A DNA stretch of 64,000 nucleotides from Sweltsa coloradensis (lineage: Eukaryota; Arthropoda; Insecta; Plecoptera; Chloroperlidae), in the NCBI GenBank assembly GCA_024449915.1, contig JAMZAV010003179.1, forward strand, positions 1-64,000, read 5' to 3'. This document shows, piece after piece, positions 1 through 9,470 of the stretch. The notes beneath the pieces are model-generated. The model worked only from the letters and a program-made list of their open reading frames with translations. It was not told the DNA's origin and made no database searches. Both the position numbers and the translations under genes were made by a program. Each line of letters starts with the position of its first letter. Within the stretch, counting starts at the first letter, position 1.

Positions 1-300
1 GTAATTTTAAGACACACGTACCGAAATGTATTAAGAGCTTCACGGATGGCGAATAACTCTGCAGTGAAAACTGAACACACTCGCTTAGCCTGAAACGTTC
101 AGTTAAGGTGGAGCAATTAAAAGGCACTTTCAACCTTGTTGTAAATTTTTGGAGCCAACTGTGAATTTACCAAAGTAAACCTTTGATGTTCAGGGCAAAT
201 CTTTCTAACGTTTTTTTTTATACAGTATTGCCAGTAGAGTTTTTATCAAAACGACAAGGTCAAATAGAAAAATGGGCTCTGTTGTAGCCCCAGGGCGGGT
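1..300 (-). pseudogene. RNase H domain fragment of LINE-A (window edge)
   Basis: The minus strand matches, nearly base for base, the intact RNase H ORF found at 21770-22030 of this window. That region carries the DGSK segment and the AELFAIREAL segment. This copy has small insertions and deletions, for example near 90-120 and 200-225, which break the frame, and it runs off the window start. Its role in a live element would be removal of the RNA template during target-primed reverse transcription. Confidence 0.75.
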
Positions 301-479
301 TATTGCTAAAAAAAAAATTGAAAACTGTTGGCAGATTAAAATCTATAAGTTTAACCAAAAGTTTACATCTTAACCCCTTTGGGAAGGGTTGCCATCGGTT
401 TGTTATCAAAGTGTCTGACATATTTCACATAAAAACATCATGATTTAAATGGATGGTTAGGCATAGATTTAATTTTCAT

Positions 480-1098
480 TACGTACGTACCCATCAAGAT
501 TGTTTCGCCGTTCTGCCAAGGAGGACACACCTGACACGGCATACAAGCTGACTACCGGGCTTGTTCAAAATCCCACCAAAGAGCGAGACGAAGACCACAA
601 TGGTGGACAGTATCTAGAAGTATTAGGGTTGTGTTACTTGCTGAAGAGTACACGAAACATCCATAGCCCATCTTGGAGCAAACTAGAGATCCTTTAAATT
701 CTAAACATGCAAGTCATATCTGCACCCCACGATGTATTGCTGAAAACTTTCAATAGGTTGATTTCAACATGCATCTTTTGCGTAACTCAACAACGTGGTG
801 TTTCCAATTTAACTTTTTGTCAAACTCCATGCCGAGAAGACGAACATGTGGTTTGAATTGAAGTTCTATATGTTAAACGAGATTTGTGGGCCATTTTGAA
901 TTCCATGAAGACGACAAAGGAATGCACTGAGTTTTTTCGGGAGAGAATCGTGTCCCCTGCTTTCTAGCCCATTCATTTATTGTTCAATCAATTGCACGTT
1001 TTTGAGTTGTTGGTAAATTTACCGATCTGTAGAATATTCCCCATGTCATCAAAAAATAGGCACGGCATTAGGCTCTTGGAATACAATCTCAACACTGT
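480..1098 (-). pseudogene. LINE-A reverse transcriptase, C-terminal half (thumb), frameshifted
   Basis: Translating the minus strand in switching frames gives the RT block B motif (GVPQGSVLS) at about 1090-1150, a DDM remnant of the catalytic YxDD block at about 1035-1050, and thumb-like text such as TSPVVSLYAVSGVSSLAERR near 500-560. Stops and frame changes occur about every 50-100 bases. It continues the RT at 1099-1542 and leads to the RNase H fragment at the window start. Confidence 0.6.
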
Positions 1099-1542
1099 TT
1101 ATCCAAATAGCATATAGTGACACCGACAAGACTGAGCCTTGTGGTACACCTTTTCCAGTGAGAACGAGTCTGACAAAACATTGTTAACACGCACTTTAAA
1201 AGGTTCTATCTTTAAAATAGTTTTCTTAAAATTTGGCATGTGCCCTCGAAACCCCACTCGTGAATCTGTTGAAGAATATTGTATCTCCTTTGTTGGGTCG
1301 TAGGCTTTTTCAATGTCAAAAAGCACGCCAACAACAGGCTGTTTGCAACAAACCCTTTTTGAATAAAGGTCTCTAATCGAACCAAGTGGTCGATGGTGCA
1401 ACGACTTTGACGAAATACACTTTGGGACGTTGGCCAATAAACCGCGTGTTTCCAGCATCCACATTAATCGTTTGTTGATCATCTTTTCGAACAATTTGCA
1501 AAAGCAACTTGTCAGAGAAATAGGGCGATATGAAGTCGGCAT
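1099..1542 (-). pseudogene. LINE-A reverse transcriptase, fingers and palm
   Basis: This is the longest surviving RT block of the copy, 147 codons on the minus strand. It contains SYRPISLTSCFCKLFEKMIN, the conserved RT entry motif of APE-type LINEs, and LFDIEKAYD, which is the block A catalytic Asp region. The ORF ends by frameshift around the block B motif. The enzyme would copy the element RNA at a nicked chromosomal site. The family assignment is firm at the level of a non-LTR RT of the I/Jockey group. Confidence 0.78.
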
Positions 1543-1627
1543 CGACTTGTCTTTTGTGGGTTAAAGAAGTGGAATTAAGATGGCACTATGACAATCATCT
1601 GGATATATGTCAGACTACCATAAAATA

Positions 1628-2351
1628 TTAAAAAATAAAAGAAACTTCCAATGCGGGATCAGTCAGGTGCACAAACATGTCGTTGTGCATTTTGTTTTCT
1701 CCCACAGATGTGCTACGTAATGAGCTTAACGCCATACGGATTTCCCACAAAGAGAACGCTCTGTTGTATGGCTCATCCTTTTCAGATGAGAAATTAAGTT
1801 TTCGAGCTTTTGTCAACTGCTTGTGTGCAAGAAATTCTGCATCATATCGTGCATTGCTGCTTACTGATGCAAATGTGAACCCAGTACTGAAGCCACATCT
1901 GCTGGAGTAGTAATTAATTGCCCGCCATTCTTGATAGCTGGTATGGTGTTTACCTGACGTCCACTTATTGATTTAATCCTTTTCCACACCATCGTGGAAG
2001 AGGTGCTGTAATTTATAGAAGACACATACTCTTGCCATGACTGCCTCTTACTATATTTGATGATTCGTCTCGTTTTCGCTCTCTCGTGCTTGAAATTGAT
2101 TAAATTTTCAAATACAGGAAATATTTTAATTTTTAGAAAGCTGCTTTCTTTGCCTTGATGGCCAAAGCGCAATCTTTGTTCCACCAGGGGACGACACGAC
2201 GTCGTGGTTCACCACTAGTCAGTGGTATACTGGCATATGCTGCATCGAGCAAGCATTTACTAACCATATTGACAAGCACGTGGGGCCCACGAGAACTAGT
2301 AAAGGTCCACCTTGAGCAAGAGACTTCATTTATTTCGGGAACTTTCCCCAA
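1628..2351 (-). pseudogene. LINE-A linker between endonuclease and RT
   Basis: Three overlapping minus-strand ORF pieces (2351-2133, 2184-1861, 1816-1628) read as one polypeptide with frame changes. The text VVPWWNKDCALAIKAKKAAF followed by a basic stretch with KRQSWQEYVSSI is typical of the endonuclease-RT linker in I/Jockey-group LINEs, where a WW(N/T)xxC motif precedes a K/R-rich helix. It joins the endonuclease end (2405-2515) to the RT at 1542. Confidence 0.65.
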
Positions 2352-2404
2352 TCAGCTTACGCAAGTCTCCATCCCTGACCTGGATTTGTGTGGCCTATTG
2401 TAGT

Positions 2405-2515
2405 TTAATACATTCACTTGAATTGGAAAATATCACTTCAATGTAAATCATCAAGCACATTTAGGTCGAGATCAAGCTATAGCAATGGTGTACACATGAC
2501 AAATCTATGGCTGAA
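2405..2515 (-). pseudogene. LINE-A endonuclease, C-terminal end
   Basis: A minus-strand translation gives LNVLDDLH followed by SDIF. This matches the usual end of APE endonucleases in this group (VLDDLHxSDHFPI), with the catalytic His changed. It lies on the far side of a plus-strand insertion from the N-terminal endonuclease block at 3436-3852, so the domain is split. Confidence 0.5.
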
Positions 2516-2519
2516 AAAG

Positions 2520-2899
2520 TGGCCAGAATGTGACGTGAAACGTGTCTCTGGCCCGGTTCAACAATGTCTTTGGAGAATGTCTCCACATATCTTCTCGCTG
2601 GAGCAAAGAATCCTTCGCCGCATCGCGCGGCTTCCTCCGATGACGTGGAATGAAGACGTGTATACCCAAACCGGCGTCGGTGGTATCAGCGCTCGACTCG
2701 ACACCCTCGCAGGGGCTAACGTACGTGCAACGTCTTCACGCAGGCGGCAGGAATGAGCTTCACGACCTCGTTTCGCGTCCTCGAGCCTTCAGACCGCTAC
2801 CCCCCGCTTCAAGTACCCTTATCCGCCTTTTGGGCCTTTTAAATCTGTCTAACTTTATAAATGTCATATTCTCTTGTTTAATAAAAAAAAAATAATAAA
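2520..2899 (+). mobile_element. 5'-truncated LINE 3' end with A-rich tail, inserted in LINE-A
   Basis: On the plus strand an ORF ends at 2756 with ISARLDTLAGANVRATSSRR plus RQE and a stop. This resembles the C-terminus of RTE/L2/Jockey-type ORF2 proteins. It is followed by about 125 bases of 3' UTR and an A-rich tail at 2880-2899. The strand is opposite to the surrounding LINE-A and it separates the two endonuclease parts, so it is a secondary retroposition event. The left boundary is approximate. Confidence 0.6.
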
Positions 2900-3375
2900 A
2901 GAGTCTTTATTTTATATCTTGGCGAAGCTTAAGTCCATGAGGCCTTTTGTTCTGCTGAGCCAAGCACAATACAAATTTCAATTATTACACAAGTAAAAAA
3001 AAAACACTAGTGAACAATACAAAGATATAAAAATTATAAAAAAAACATAACACTAGTACAAGTAAAGTAGCTGGTTAATATCACTTAACGTGTTTGAAGT
3101 AATTAACAGTTCAGGCAATAAATGTAATATATGTAATTATTTCATTAGCACTTTAAAGAAACCATCAATACATAAATAAAAGAATACAAAATACAATCAA
3201 TAATCACTAATAAAATACTAATTTAAACCTACTCTCTTGTACTGTCTTGTACTGTTAAACTTGTAAATCTGTAATCACTATGTCAGGCTACAGAGGGCCA
3301 CACTTGCCCAGCATTAGCCTTCGTGCCCTATGGGCAGGTAAAATACAATAAATTTAATTAATTAATGAAACATCA
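2900..3375. repeat. AT-rich block ending in a second plus-strand retroposon tail
   Basis: From 2900 to 3230 the sequence is AT-rich and I recognise no coding sequence. From about 3270 to 3375 it looks like a LINE 3' UTR: a GC-richer block, then CAGGTAAAATACAATAAA and a TTAA-repeat tail. After it the minus-strand LINE-A endonuclease resumes. The origin of the first part is unknown. Confidence 0.4.
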
Positions 3376-3435
3376 TTGTGTTGTAGAAAATCTGCTACAA
3401 CACAACCCCGTTGATCAGAAACTACTGATCCCCAG

Positions 3436-3852
3436 TTAGTATGGTGAGCGCTTAAAATCACCACCCAAGATTACGGGTCCATGTAGTTGATCCGACAATG
3501 CCTCCAGATCGCGTCTGCTAATGATTAATGGTGGTGGAATGTAAATACAGCATAATGTGTTTACATTTGGAATGTAAGCTGTAACGGCGACGGCCTGAAG
3601 GCGAGTTGTCAATGGAATTTGAGTGGCATACACAGAGTCATGCACCAGAATTGCAATACCTCCCTGTGCACGTTCACCTCCCGTAAAATCCTTACGGTAG
3701 ATTGTATAACCTTTAACCGTAGGGTTATCAGTTGGTTTGAAAAAAGTTTCTTGTAATAATAAGATCAAGGGTTGTGTGTTCTTTAAGAGTAGCTGTAACT
3801 CTTCTAGATTTGCATAGAATCCTCTACAATTCCACGTTATCAGTTTAGCCAT
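3436..3852 (-). pseudogene. LINE-A APE-type endonuclease, N-terminal part
   Basis: This ORF of 138 codons starts MAKLITWNCRGF, with the catalytic N of block I. LLLQETF carries the catalytic E, and ERAQGGIAILVHDS and VILGGDF the central strands and the D of block IV. These are the landmarks of the exonuclease-III-like nicking endonuclease that starts target-primed reverse transcription. The usual domain is about 220-230 residues. The rest lies beyond the insertion at 2520-3375. It begins 39 bases after the ORF1 stop on the minus strand, as expected for a two-ORF LINE. Confidence 0.85.
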
Positions 3853-3891
3853 TTAAGTTTGTAGATGTTGTATGTATCTTAAATACAGCTG

Positions 3892-4323
3892 TTATTTTTT
3901 AAATTTAACTTTATGGGTTTTTAAAATATCAAAAGGATTCTCATCCATTAACCGATCCTCCAACATGTCATCAGTAAGTGACGACGTGGATGGGCTGTTT
4001 TTAGGATTGGGAATCTTTAGAATTTTCTTGATAGTTGGACCCACTAAAACCACTAATGTTTTCTGGGTTTTTAACTGTTTTGGTGATTTAGGTAAATTTA
4101 CTGCAACTTGAACATCAACATTGCTGTTAACGTCTTGCTGGCGACTAAATTTACCTAATTTTTCACTGGGAATTTGAGATCGAGTCAGGGAAAGTAACTC
4201 TTGTAAGAGTTTTCCCTGCTTCTGTTGTTGCTTTGCTTGATCTTTCAATTGATCTTGTAGTGATTTCTGCATCGCAAGCAAAGTTTGAATAGTTTCCTTC
4301 AGCTTTGCGTTCTCTTGAACCAT
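3892..4323 (-). pseudogene. LINE-A ORF1 C-terminal region, coiled-coil
   Basis: This 143-codon ORF lies immediately upstream of the endonuclease ORF on the minus strand. Residues 1-60 are rich in Q, K, E and L with heptad spacing (for example LKDQAKQQQKQGKLLQELL), which suggests a coiled coil for oligomerisation. The rest is basic and proline-rich. No zinc knuckles are visible. By position it is ORF1 (RNA-binding chaperone). The true start probably lies further upstream in module B, where the acidic reading frames of B lie. Confidence 0.6.
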
Positions 4324-4384
4324 GGTGATGTCTTCAACATGGCTGGTAGCCGCATCAGCTTGGGGATTTATTTGTATGGGTTTA

Positions 4385-4664
4385 GAGATGTTATCTATAG
4401 GGGGAGGAAAGGGGGGATTCTCACGTCGTGGTCCTCATCGTCTCTGTCAAAGTTACGTTTTCTCATTATCAACGTTTTCGTCAGGGAGGTCGTCAAGGGG
4501 AAGCGGTTGAGGTCTTCGACGACAATTGTTAGAGCTCACTTCTAGTTTCAGGGAGCCATAAACTCACCTAATTACAAGCTGACGTAGTGAACTTTGTCTC
4601 TTTCCTCGCCTTTTACGATGAGCGGAGCAATGCTCTGGGAAACAACATACCGCGTGCACCAGAC
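4385..4664 (-). repeat. LINE-A 5' end (module B, 5' part)
   Basis: On the minus strand this contains the conserved 5' block of module B: CCCAGAGC, then ATCGTAAAAGGCGA, then the GACGA-rich segment that encodes an acidic DDD-type stretch in better copies. It directly precedes the ORF1 remnant at 4323. That physical linkage is the main evidence that module B comes from the 5' UTR and ORF1 start of LINE-A. Confidence 0.6.
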
Positions 4665-4682
4665 TATGCGCGTGGTTGTGGC

Positions 4683-4696
4683 GGGGGGGGGGGGGG
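4683..4696. repeat. Poly-G tract
   Basis: A run of 14 G. Similar G runs occur at about 10909, 49451, 50545 and 57757, mostly at positions where related copies have only 3-6 G. They may be true expansions or consensus errors. Confidence 0.7.
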
Positions 4697-4849
4697 CACC
4701 GAAATAATGTAATACACGACACCAAAGTACCTGAAGAAAATAAATGAAATCAAAAGAATAAGGCGAACTTTCAATTTAAAGAGTGTTGGACCGATATGAA
4801 TTTTGATAATTTTCATGAAGTTTTAGTTCTTAAAACAACCAAAGAGATC

Positions 4850-5225
4850 GGGAACGACAACGTGAGAAACTGGGGCGCTTCAACCGTGTAGGTTGCACCG
4901 AGCGGCCGATCATAACGATCATTAATAATTTTTAAAATCAGTTCTTGTATAATATCGTGAGTTAAACATATTTGATATAAAATGAGTATAAAATGTAATG
5001 ATTATATATGATGCGAAGAAAATAAATAATAGTATAATTAGATACGTATTTAATATTGTATTTTGCATGTTAAAATTAAGAAAATATCTATCTAGAAACA
5101 AAATAATTTTCTTTCCTTTAACCGTTCTGCTCGCTAAGCTCACCATAGCGGACAGATCTTGCCGCTTGCTCGATATCTACATCACTCGAGAATACACATG
5201 GTATTTGCAACATCAGAGTCAATAA
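4850..5225 (-). repeat. Degraded LINE-A 3' tail and AT-rich DNA
   Basis: At 4856-4897 the tail signature of module A is recognisable (cgtgagaaactggggcgcttcaac on the plus strand, shown here as its first 20 bases CGTGAGAAACTGGGGCGCTT). The remaining 300 bases are AT-rich, with short ORFs on both strands that show no similarity I recognise. Confidence 0.45.
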
Positions 5226-5230
5226 TAATC

Positions 5231-5347
5231 ACAATTCAGAAATTAGAAAATCCATTCCGACCAGAATTCGAACCCGGTTCTCCAACATTCTAGCTAGGCG
5301 TCCTAACCAACTATACCACCGAGACGGTATCTTTCTAAATTCTGAAT
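5231..5347 (-). repeat. tRNA-like element flanked by short inverted repeats
   Basis: The minus strand contains TGGTATAGTTGG, a perfect match to the Pol III A box, and GGTTCGAATTC, one base from the B box, spaced as in a tRNA. The would-be acceptor ends do not pair, so it is not a functional tRNA. The tRNA-like part is bracketed by AATTCAGAAATTAGAAA and its near inverse at 5333-5347. A second copy of the same 3' part lies at 18724-18830 in the opposite orientation. Confidence 0.6.
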
Positions 5348-5522
5348 TGTATCTGCATTAAAGATTATAATGGATGGAACAGTATAGCAATAGAAAACTG
5401 TTGCATTTGATCTGACCAACAAACATAATGTCGGTACAAATACAGGTATGAGCGATTGTAGATTTTCCAATTTCAATAAATATAAACAGTAATAGCTCAG
5501 TGTATTTTTTAATATTGGATTT

Positions 5523-5675
5523 AAGGGCGCGTCATCCGCAAAGTCATAGTGTGTCACTCTAGCATAGGGGATGTGTGGAGAAAAATATTATGCTGGTCAG
5601 AACCAGCCACGGGTAGTGTGGCGAAAGGGGGGAGGGAGGGAGGCACGCATTGGTGGTTGTAGTCTACGGAGATGT
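5523..5675 (-). repeat. LINE-A module B, 3' half
   Basis: The plus strand reads GGGCGCGTCATCC, then CACTCTAGCATAGGGGATGT, then the block around CAGAACCAGCCACGGGTAG. This matches the 3' half of module B. It ends at a junction with module A at 5676. Confidence 0.65.
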
Positions 5676-5838
5676 GAGACTAGGGCGCTTCAACCGGTTA
5701 GGTCATATTGCGCCGAATGTGAAATATTTAAAATTAATTAAATTAGTTAATTGTGTGTTTAATGATTATATTGTTTTCTAAGTGTATTATAAGAAAAAAA
5801 TTATGGTGATGATGGTTATAGCAAAATTTGTTTATTTG
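5676..5838 (-). repeat. LINE-A module A (3' UTR end)
   Basis: It begins GTGAGACTAGGGCGCTTCAA and continues through the conserved TTAGGTCATATTGCGCCG block and the AT-rich 3' UTR seen after the LINE-A stop codon at 21104. On the minus strand this is the terminal 3' end of a 5'-truncated LINE-A insertion. Confidence 0.7.
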
Positions 5839-5840
5839 GA

Positions 5841-6119
5841 TTTTTTTATTTATTTATTTATTTATTTATTTAACGTCTATCTTATTCAGTTTTAAAAACT
5901 GATTTACAAAGGAGGACATTTAAATAAATCTAATTACATAGATGCAGAAACAACAATAAACTACATTTTCGTTAATATTTGAAATAGTAGCATTACAACA
6001 ACAATGCATTTAACACAAGATTTTTGGTAACAAATAGAATGATATTATATGCATTTAATGAATGAATCAAATATAAAAAAGGGTGGAGAATGAAAAGAAA
6101 AGAAATGGAAAGGAAAAAA
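5841..6119 (-). repeat. Retroposon R, copy 1 (TTTA-tailed)
   Basis: A run of TTTA repeats at 5845-5870 is followed by CTTATTCAGTTTTAAAAACT and about 230 bases that recur, with the same order and roughly 85-90 percent identity by eye, at 59208-59485. The tail position shows minus-strand orientation. It sits cleanly between a module A and a module B copy. Confidence 0.7.
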
Positions 6120-6127
6120 ATGAAAAT

Positions 6128-6485
6128 AAAGGGCACGTCAACCGTTTGGTCATAATGCACCACTCTAGCCTAGGTGATATGGGAGGAGGGGTCCATGCTG
6201 GTTAGACTAGCCACGGGTAAGGGGATGTTTGATGTTTATTAGGTGGTCGGGGAGGTTGTCAAAGGGAAGGGGAATGATCCCCGTCGACGACCGCCAGAGC
6301 TCGCCTCTAGATTCGGGAAATATTATACTATACCTCTCTTGCAAGAGCTCCCTTCTAGCTTCGAGAAGTAATGCTCCCCTCTTACTAGCTGATGTTTGCG
6401 AGGTGGACTTTTCTCTTGAATCGCCTTGCAAGATTAACAGAGCCATGCTCTGGGCCAATTACATCCCGGACCCAGACCGGGATAG
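6128..6485 (-). repeat. LINE-A module B, full copy
   Basis: It runs from GGGCACGTCAACCG to CCCGGACCCAGACC and so includes both ends of module B. The minus strand contains a short ORF starting MALLI, just inside the 5' end. A 50-base duplication near 6320-6365 is specific to this copy. Confidence 0.7.
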
Positions 6486-6700
6486 TTTCAAACCAAAGTT
6501 TTGGAAATCGGATGAAAGATAGGCAACTAATTACCATTTATATGTGTCGAGCCGCTTTCTTGGAAAATGGCGTCCTGCATGGAATGTCAGCGAGTCTCCT
6601 CATCCAATATCAATCTTTATGTTCTAAAGAATAAATGTGCGAAGCGTCACATTCTTGCCAAGATTTGCCGAACAAACTGTTAAGGCGACGTGAGACACCA
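6486..6700. other. Unassigned, ending in a split LINE-A tail
   Basis: I see no gene. Bases 6684-6700 (GCGACGTGAGACACCA) correspond to the outer end of a module A tail. The rest of that tail resumes at 10459, across the TIR element. Confidence 0.4.
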
Positions 6701-6982
6701 GGAGGCCAAGTCTTGAAACATGCGACTCAAGTCGCAATGCGTGTCAAGTCACTTCTTCCAAATCGCATGCGACTCGACTTCACGTCATGTACGTACATGA
6801 TCTAACAATATATCTCGTTACTAAGGTCTGCCGATGCGCATGTGGGCGGAGCTTCCCGCCGAGCTGTGACGTAAGCCGGTGCGCAAGTTGGTTCCCGTCC
6901 ACTCATTCACTCCATGCATTCACTCCATTCCACTCGCATGATTGTTTCGGTTTGTTATGAATAGTTGTAAATCGTGTGTACC

Positions 6983-7240
6983 ATGGTGAAGAGTGTAGCA
7001 TGGTCCGTGTTTGGCTTCAATAGCAACTCTAGAAACAGTGTGAAACATGATGGCTCAGATACACTTTTTTCGATTTCCAAAAGATTCAGACCCGTGCAAT
7101 GAGTTGGTTCGACGGTGTAAACAAAAATACATACATTATCACAAGAGATTATCGTCGCGTCTGCACGAATGTGCTCTGAACATTTCACTGAAAGTGACTT
7201 ACATTGGAACCTTTAACATCAACACTGTATTCCCCTAAAA
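6983..7240 (+). pseudogene. THAP zinc-finger domain, degenerate
   Basis: Three frames joined give the THAP pattern: a start MVKS, a middle FFRFPKDSDPCNELVRRC (the F-x-F-P segment), and CSEHFTESDLHWN, the C-x2-H half of the C2CH zinc site, at 7172. There are two frame changes, near 7065 and 7165. The first two zinc ligands appear lost: where THAP domains have Cys-x2-4-Cys this copy reads VAWSVFGFN. In intact elements the domain binds transposon ends. Introns could explain one frame change, but I see no good splice sites there. Confidence 0.55.
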
Positions 7241-7774
7241 ATGCTTAAAAAATAAATAAAACCTGGTAGTGTTCCATCTCTTAAAATGCCACTTACAAGT
7301 TCACTCACAGAAAAAGACACTGAAAAGCGAGACAAGAGAAAAGAAAATCGCGAAAAGAGAAAGCTGGTTGACGATTTATGTGTGTACCAGTATTGATACA
7401 TTTACTTGTTTACATAATATGTCTACTCTATTTTTATAAAATTTGTCGACAACATATATAGGGGAACCGGATTGCATCCCCTTCTTTGAGTCAGTCAAAC
7501 CAAATATTATATATTAAATAATAATTGAAGTATTTTAGTATACGTCGGATACAGAGAGGATTTTCTGAGGGTTTTGTTACATACATCGTAACTATGACTG
7601 TCTTATTATATACGCATAAATAATGGTAAAATAAATAAATACATTTTTGGAGGATGCCCGCTGTAGGGTAGGTATACACATAAGATTTAACCGATGTGTC
7701 CCTCTTCAGGTTACTAACTAGGTATATTGCGGATAGGACAATTGTGAAGGGATGTCCGAGGGCTACTTATGAGG
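7241..7774. other. Unassigned AT-rich stretch within the TIR element
   Basis: Apart from the small charged ORF, I see no coding signal, known repeat or RNA gene here. Short ORFs on both strands lack recognisable motifs. Confidence 0.4.
7286..7396 (+). pseudogene. Charged helical ORF downstream of THAP domain
   Basis: This 36-residue ORF consists mostly of K, R, E and D (for example EKDTEKRDKRKENREKRK). It lies 45 bases after the THAP remnant. THAP proteins often have a coiled-coil or basic region after the finger, so it may belong to the same ancient gene. It could equally be chance. Confidence 0.3.
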
Positions 7775-7915
7775 AGTCAATCCCTTGCATTGGAAAACCT
7801 CAGAAAAAACCTTCAGTCAGGATTGCCGGTCTCGACGGGATTCGAACCTGGGACCTCCCGAATCAGAGTCGAACGCTAAAAAAAAAAAAAAACGCTCGAG
7901 CCAACACTGTCGGGA
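7775..7915 (-). repeat. tRNA-derived SINE head with poly-T insert
   Basis: The minus strand carries a B box GGTTCGAATCC inside a tRNA-like T arm, preceded by a TTGGCTCGAGCG segment that could be the A-box side. A run of 15 T sits between them. Downstream there is the sequence GGCAATCC and an AGGTTTTTTCTGAGGTTTTC stretch, typical of the body of invertebrate SINEs. Confidence 0.5.
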
Positions 7916-9115
7916 TTAAAGTTGTTTCTTACGTTAAAAAACCTATATCATGTTCTAAACAGGAATACTTGCATTAAATCTGTGAAACGTGGTAATGATG
8001 GTTACACAAAGAAAACGCGCTACTTATTTGTCTCGGTTTTTGATAGTAATAATTCTACACAAGCACGTGTCAGGGCCGTGTTTAGGCCGAGGTTACCCAG
8101 GCAGCTGCTTAGGACGGCGAGTTTTAGGGGGGCGGCATTGATCCAGAAATACTCAACTATGTATTTCCTACGTTTTTCATAAAATGTCTGAAAATTACAA
8201 AAAACAAATACTTTTTGAAAGAATTATAATCCTTCATTCTGCAGTATATTGTATTTCTAATATTGAAATCCTTTGATAACCCGCCTCATTTCCGTCATTG
8301 ACACAATCGGTTGCCGTGCTGCTCGTCATTACACTCGAGCTCCAATCCAACACTTATAACACATTCATATAATCCCTTTTATTTTGCAATGTTACTATGC
8401 CCATACTACCAAAAACTTGTGCTTTCTTTGTATGTCGTCATTAATCGAGTGTTGTAAATGTGTAAAACTGATTTTTATGATGTTGTTAATAATTTCTATG
8501 TATACATCAACTAATTATTTAGTAACTTAAGCTTGCAAGTTTTAATTATTCTGGTTAAAATTATTTTAATCTCCTAAAAATATACAAGAGATAATAAATA
8601 ATATAAATAAAATAAATAAATATATATAAATAAATAAATTAATTTATATTTTATTTATCAGAATTATGACTATTATTATTGTTACTATTGTTTTTATGTT
8701 TATATTGATATCTTGTTAATGGAGTGTGTCGTGGATATGATTCGAGTTCACTTTTTCCATATCTCTGATGATTATTTTAGTTGTTTCTTTTAACGGAAAT
8801 AAAATGTGAAATAAAAATGTGTGACTCATTTCGCTTGCGAGATGAAATTCTTCCTTGCGAATGCTTTTTTGCGTTTGGAAACTCCGCCCACTTTCGCTCA
8901 ATGACTGACCAATGAGAAAGCTTGTTACAAAGTGCAACTTTAGACTTTAGACTTTTGAATCGATGTTGTGAAGTATATCGATGATATAATCGATTGTGAC
9001 GAACAATCGATGCTATAATCGATTCGCACATTCAATCAACTGTCAAAACACACTAGGAGTATAATTAGTATGATAAGCTTACATATAAATAAATAAATTT
9101 ATAACTAAATAAATG
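7916..9115. other. AT-rich interior with simple repeats, no gene seen
   Basis: This contains an (AAATAAAT)n-like tract at 8585-8650 and an ATCGAT-rich palindromic patch at 8955-9025. At 8068 there is CAGGGCCGTGTTTAGG, which resembles a hAT terminus, but no partner end is visible. I find no ORF with family similarity. Confidence 0.4.
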
Positions 9116-9190
9116 AATTGTATTTAGAGTCTACCCACTCAAGTTATGTTACTGATTTTCAGTGGGGGACAGTAAATCAAAGCGACGCAA
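9116..9190 (-). repeat. SINE S 3' block
   Basis: GTCTACCCACTCAAG, a GTTA/TGAT hairpin and TTTTCAGTGGGGGACAGTAA are shared with the SINEs at 39763 and 46060 and the fragments at 45055 and 57363. On the minus strand this is the 3' end of the SINE. Confidence 0.6.
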
Positions 9191-9393
9191 ATTATTTCAC
9201 TTAGTTTATTGTTATTATCAAATAGCCTAAATGCAGTCGTACTCTCTATTTAATTAATCATATTTTTATATTGTTTTTTTTATTTATTATTATTCAATGA
9301 TTATCACAATACATACAATCATTAGGAATATCACAACGACACAGAATTGTGTGTGATATCCCTAAATAGTAAATATAATAAAGTTGATATTAA

Positions 9394-9470
9394 AGAAATA
9401 GGTTATCAAATAACTATATGTAAAACCTCGACGAGAAATAGGTTATCAAAAACTATATAAAACCTCGACG
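9394..9470. repeat. Two-copy 38-40-bp tandem duplication
   Basis: AGAAATAGGTTATCAAA plus a following AACTATAT and AACCTCGACG occur twice head to tail, at 9394-9433 and 9434-9470. The second copy lacks 2-3 bases. Confidence 0.75.

Larger units (their letters stand above)
1..4664 (-). mobile_element. LINE-A, near full-length I/Nimb-like non-LTR retrotransposon (decayed)
   Basis: Read on the minus strand from 4664 towards 1, this region holds, in order, a 5' module, the C-terminal part of an ORF1 coiled-coil protein, an APE-type endonuclease, a linker, a reverse transcriptase and the start of an RNase H domain. That order is the known layout of RNase H-bearing I-group LINEs. Each segment is open for only 60-150 codons and is offset from the next by frameshifts, so this is a dead copy. 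The window edge cuts the RNase H end. Plus-strand retroposon fragments (2520-3375) split the endonuclease. The 5' boundary is placed at 4664 because other copies of the 5' module begin with the same GTCTGG on the minus strand. The assignment to I/Nimb rather than Jockey rests on the RNase H domain and the RT motif SYRPISLTSC, so the clade is an inference. Confidence 0.82.

Noticed and set aside
500..697. Plus-strand ORF of 65 codons
   Set aside because: The minus strand here encodes LINE-A RT thumb text, so the plus ORF is a shadow.
5231..5347. tRNA-Glu-like gene
   Set aside because: The D-arm and T-arm look right, but acceptor ends do not pair and inverted arms enclose it.
8068..8180. hAT element starting CAGGGCCGTGTTTAGG
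   Set aside because: One end only; no partner terminus or target duplication was found.
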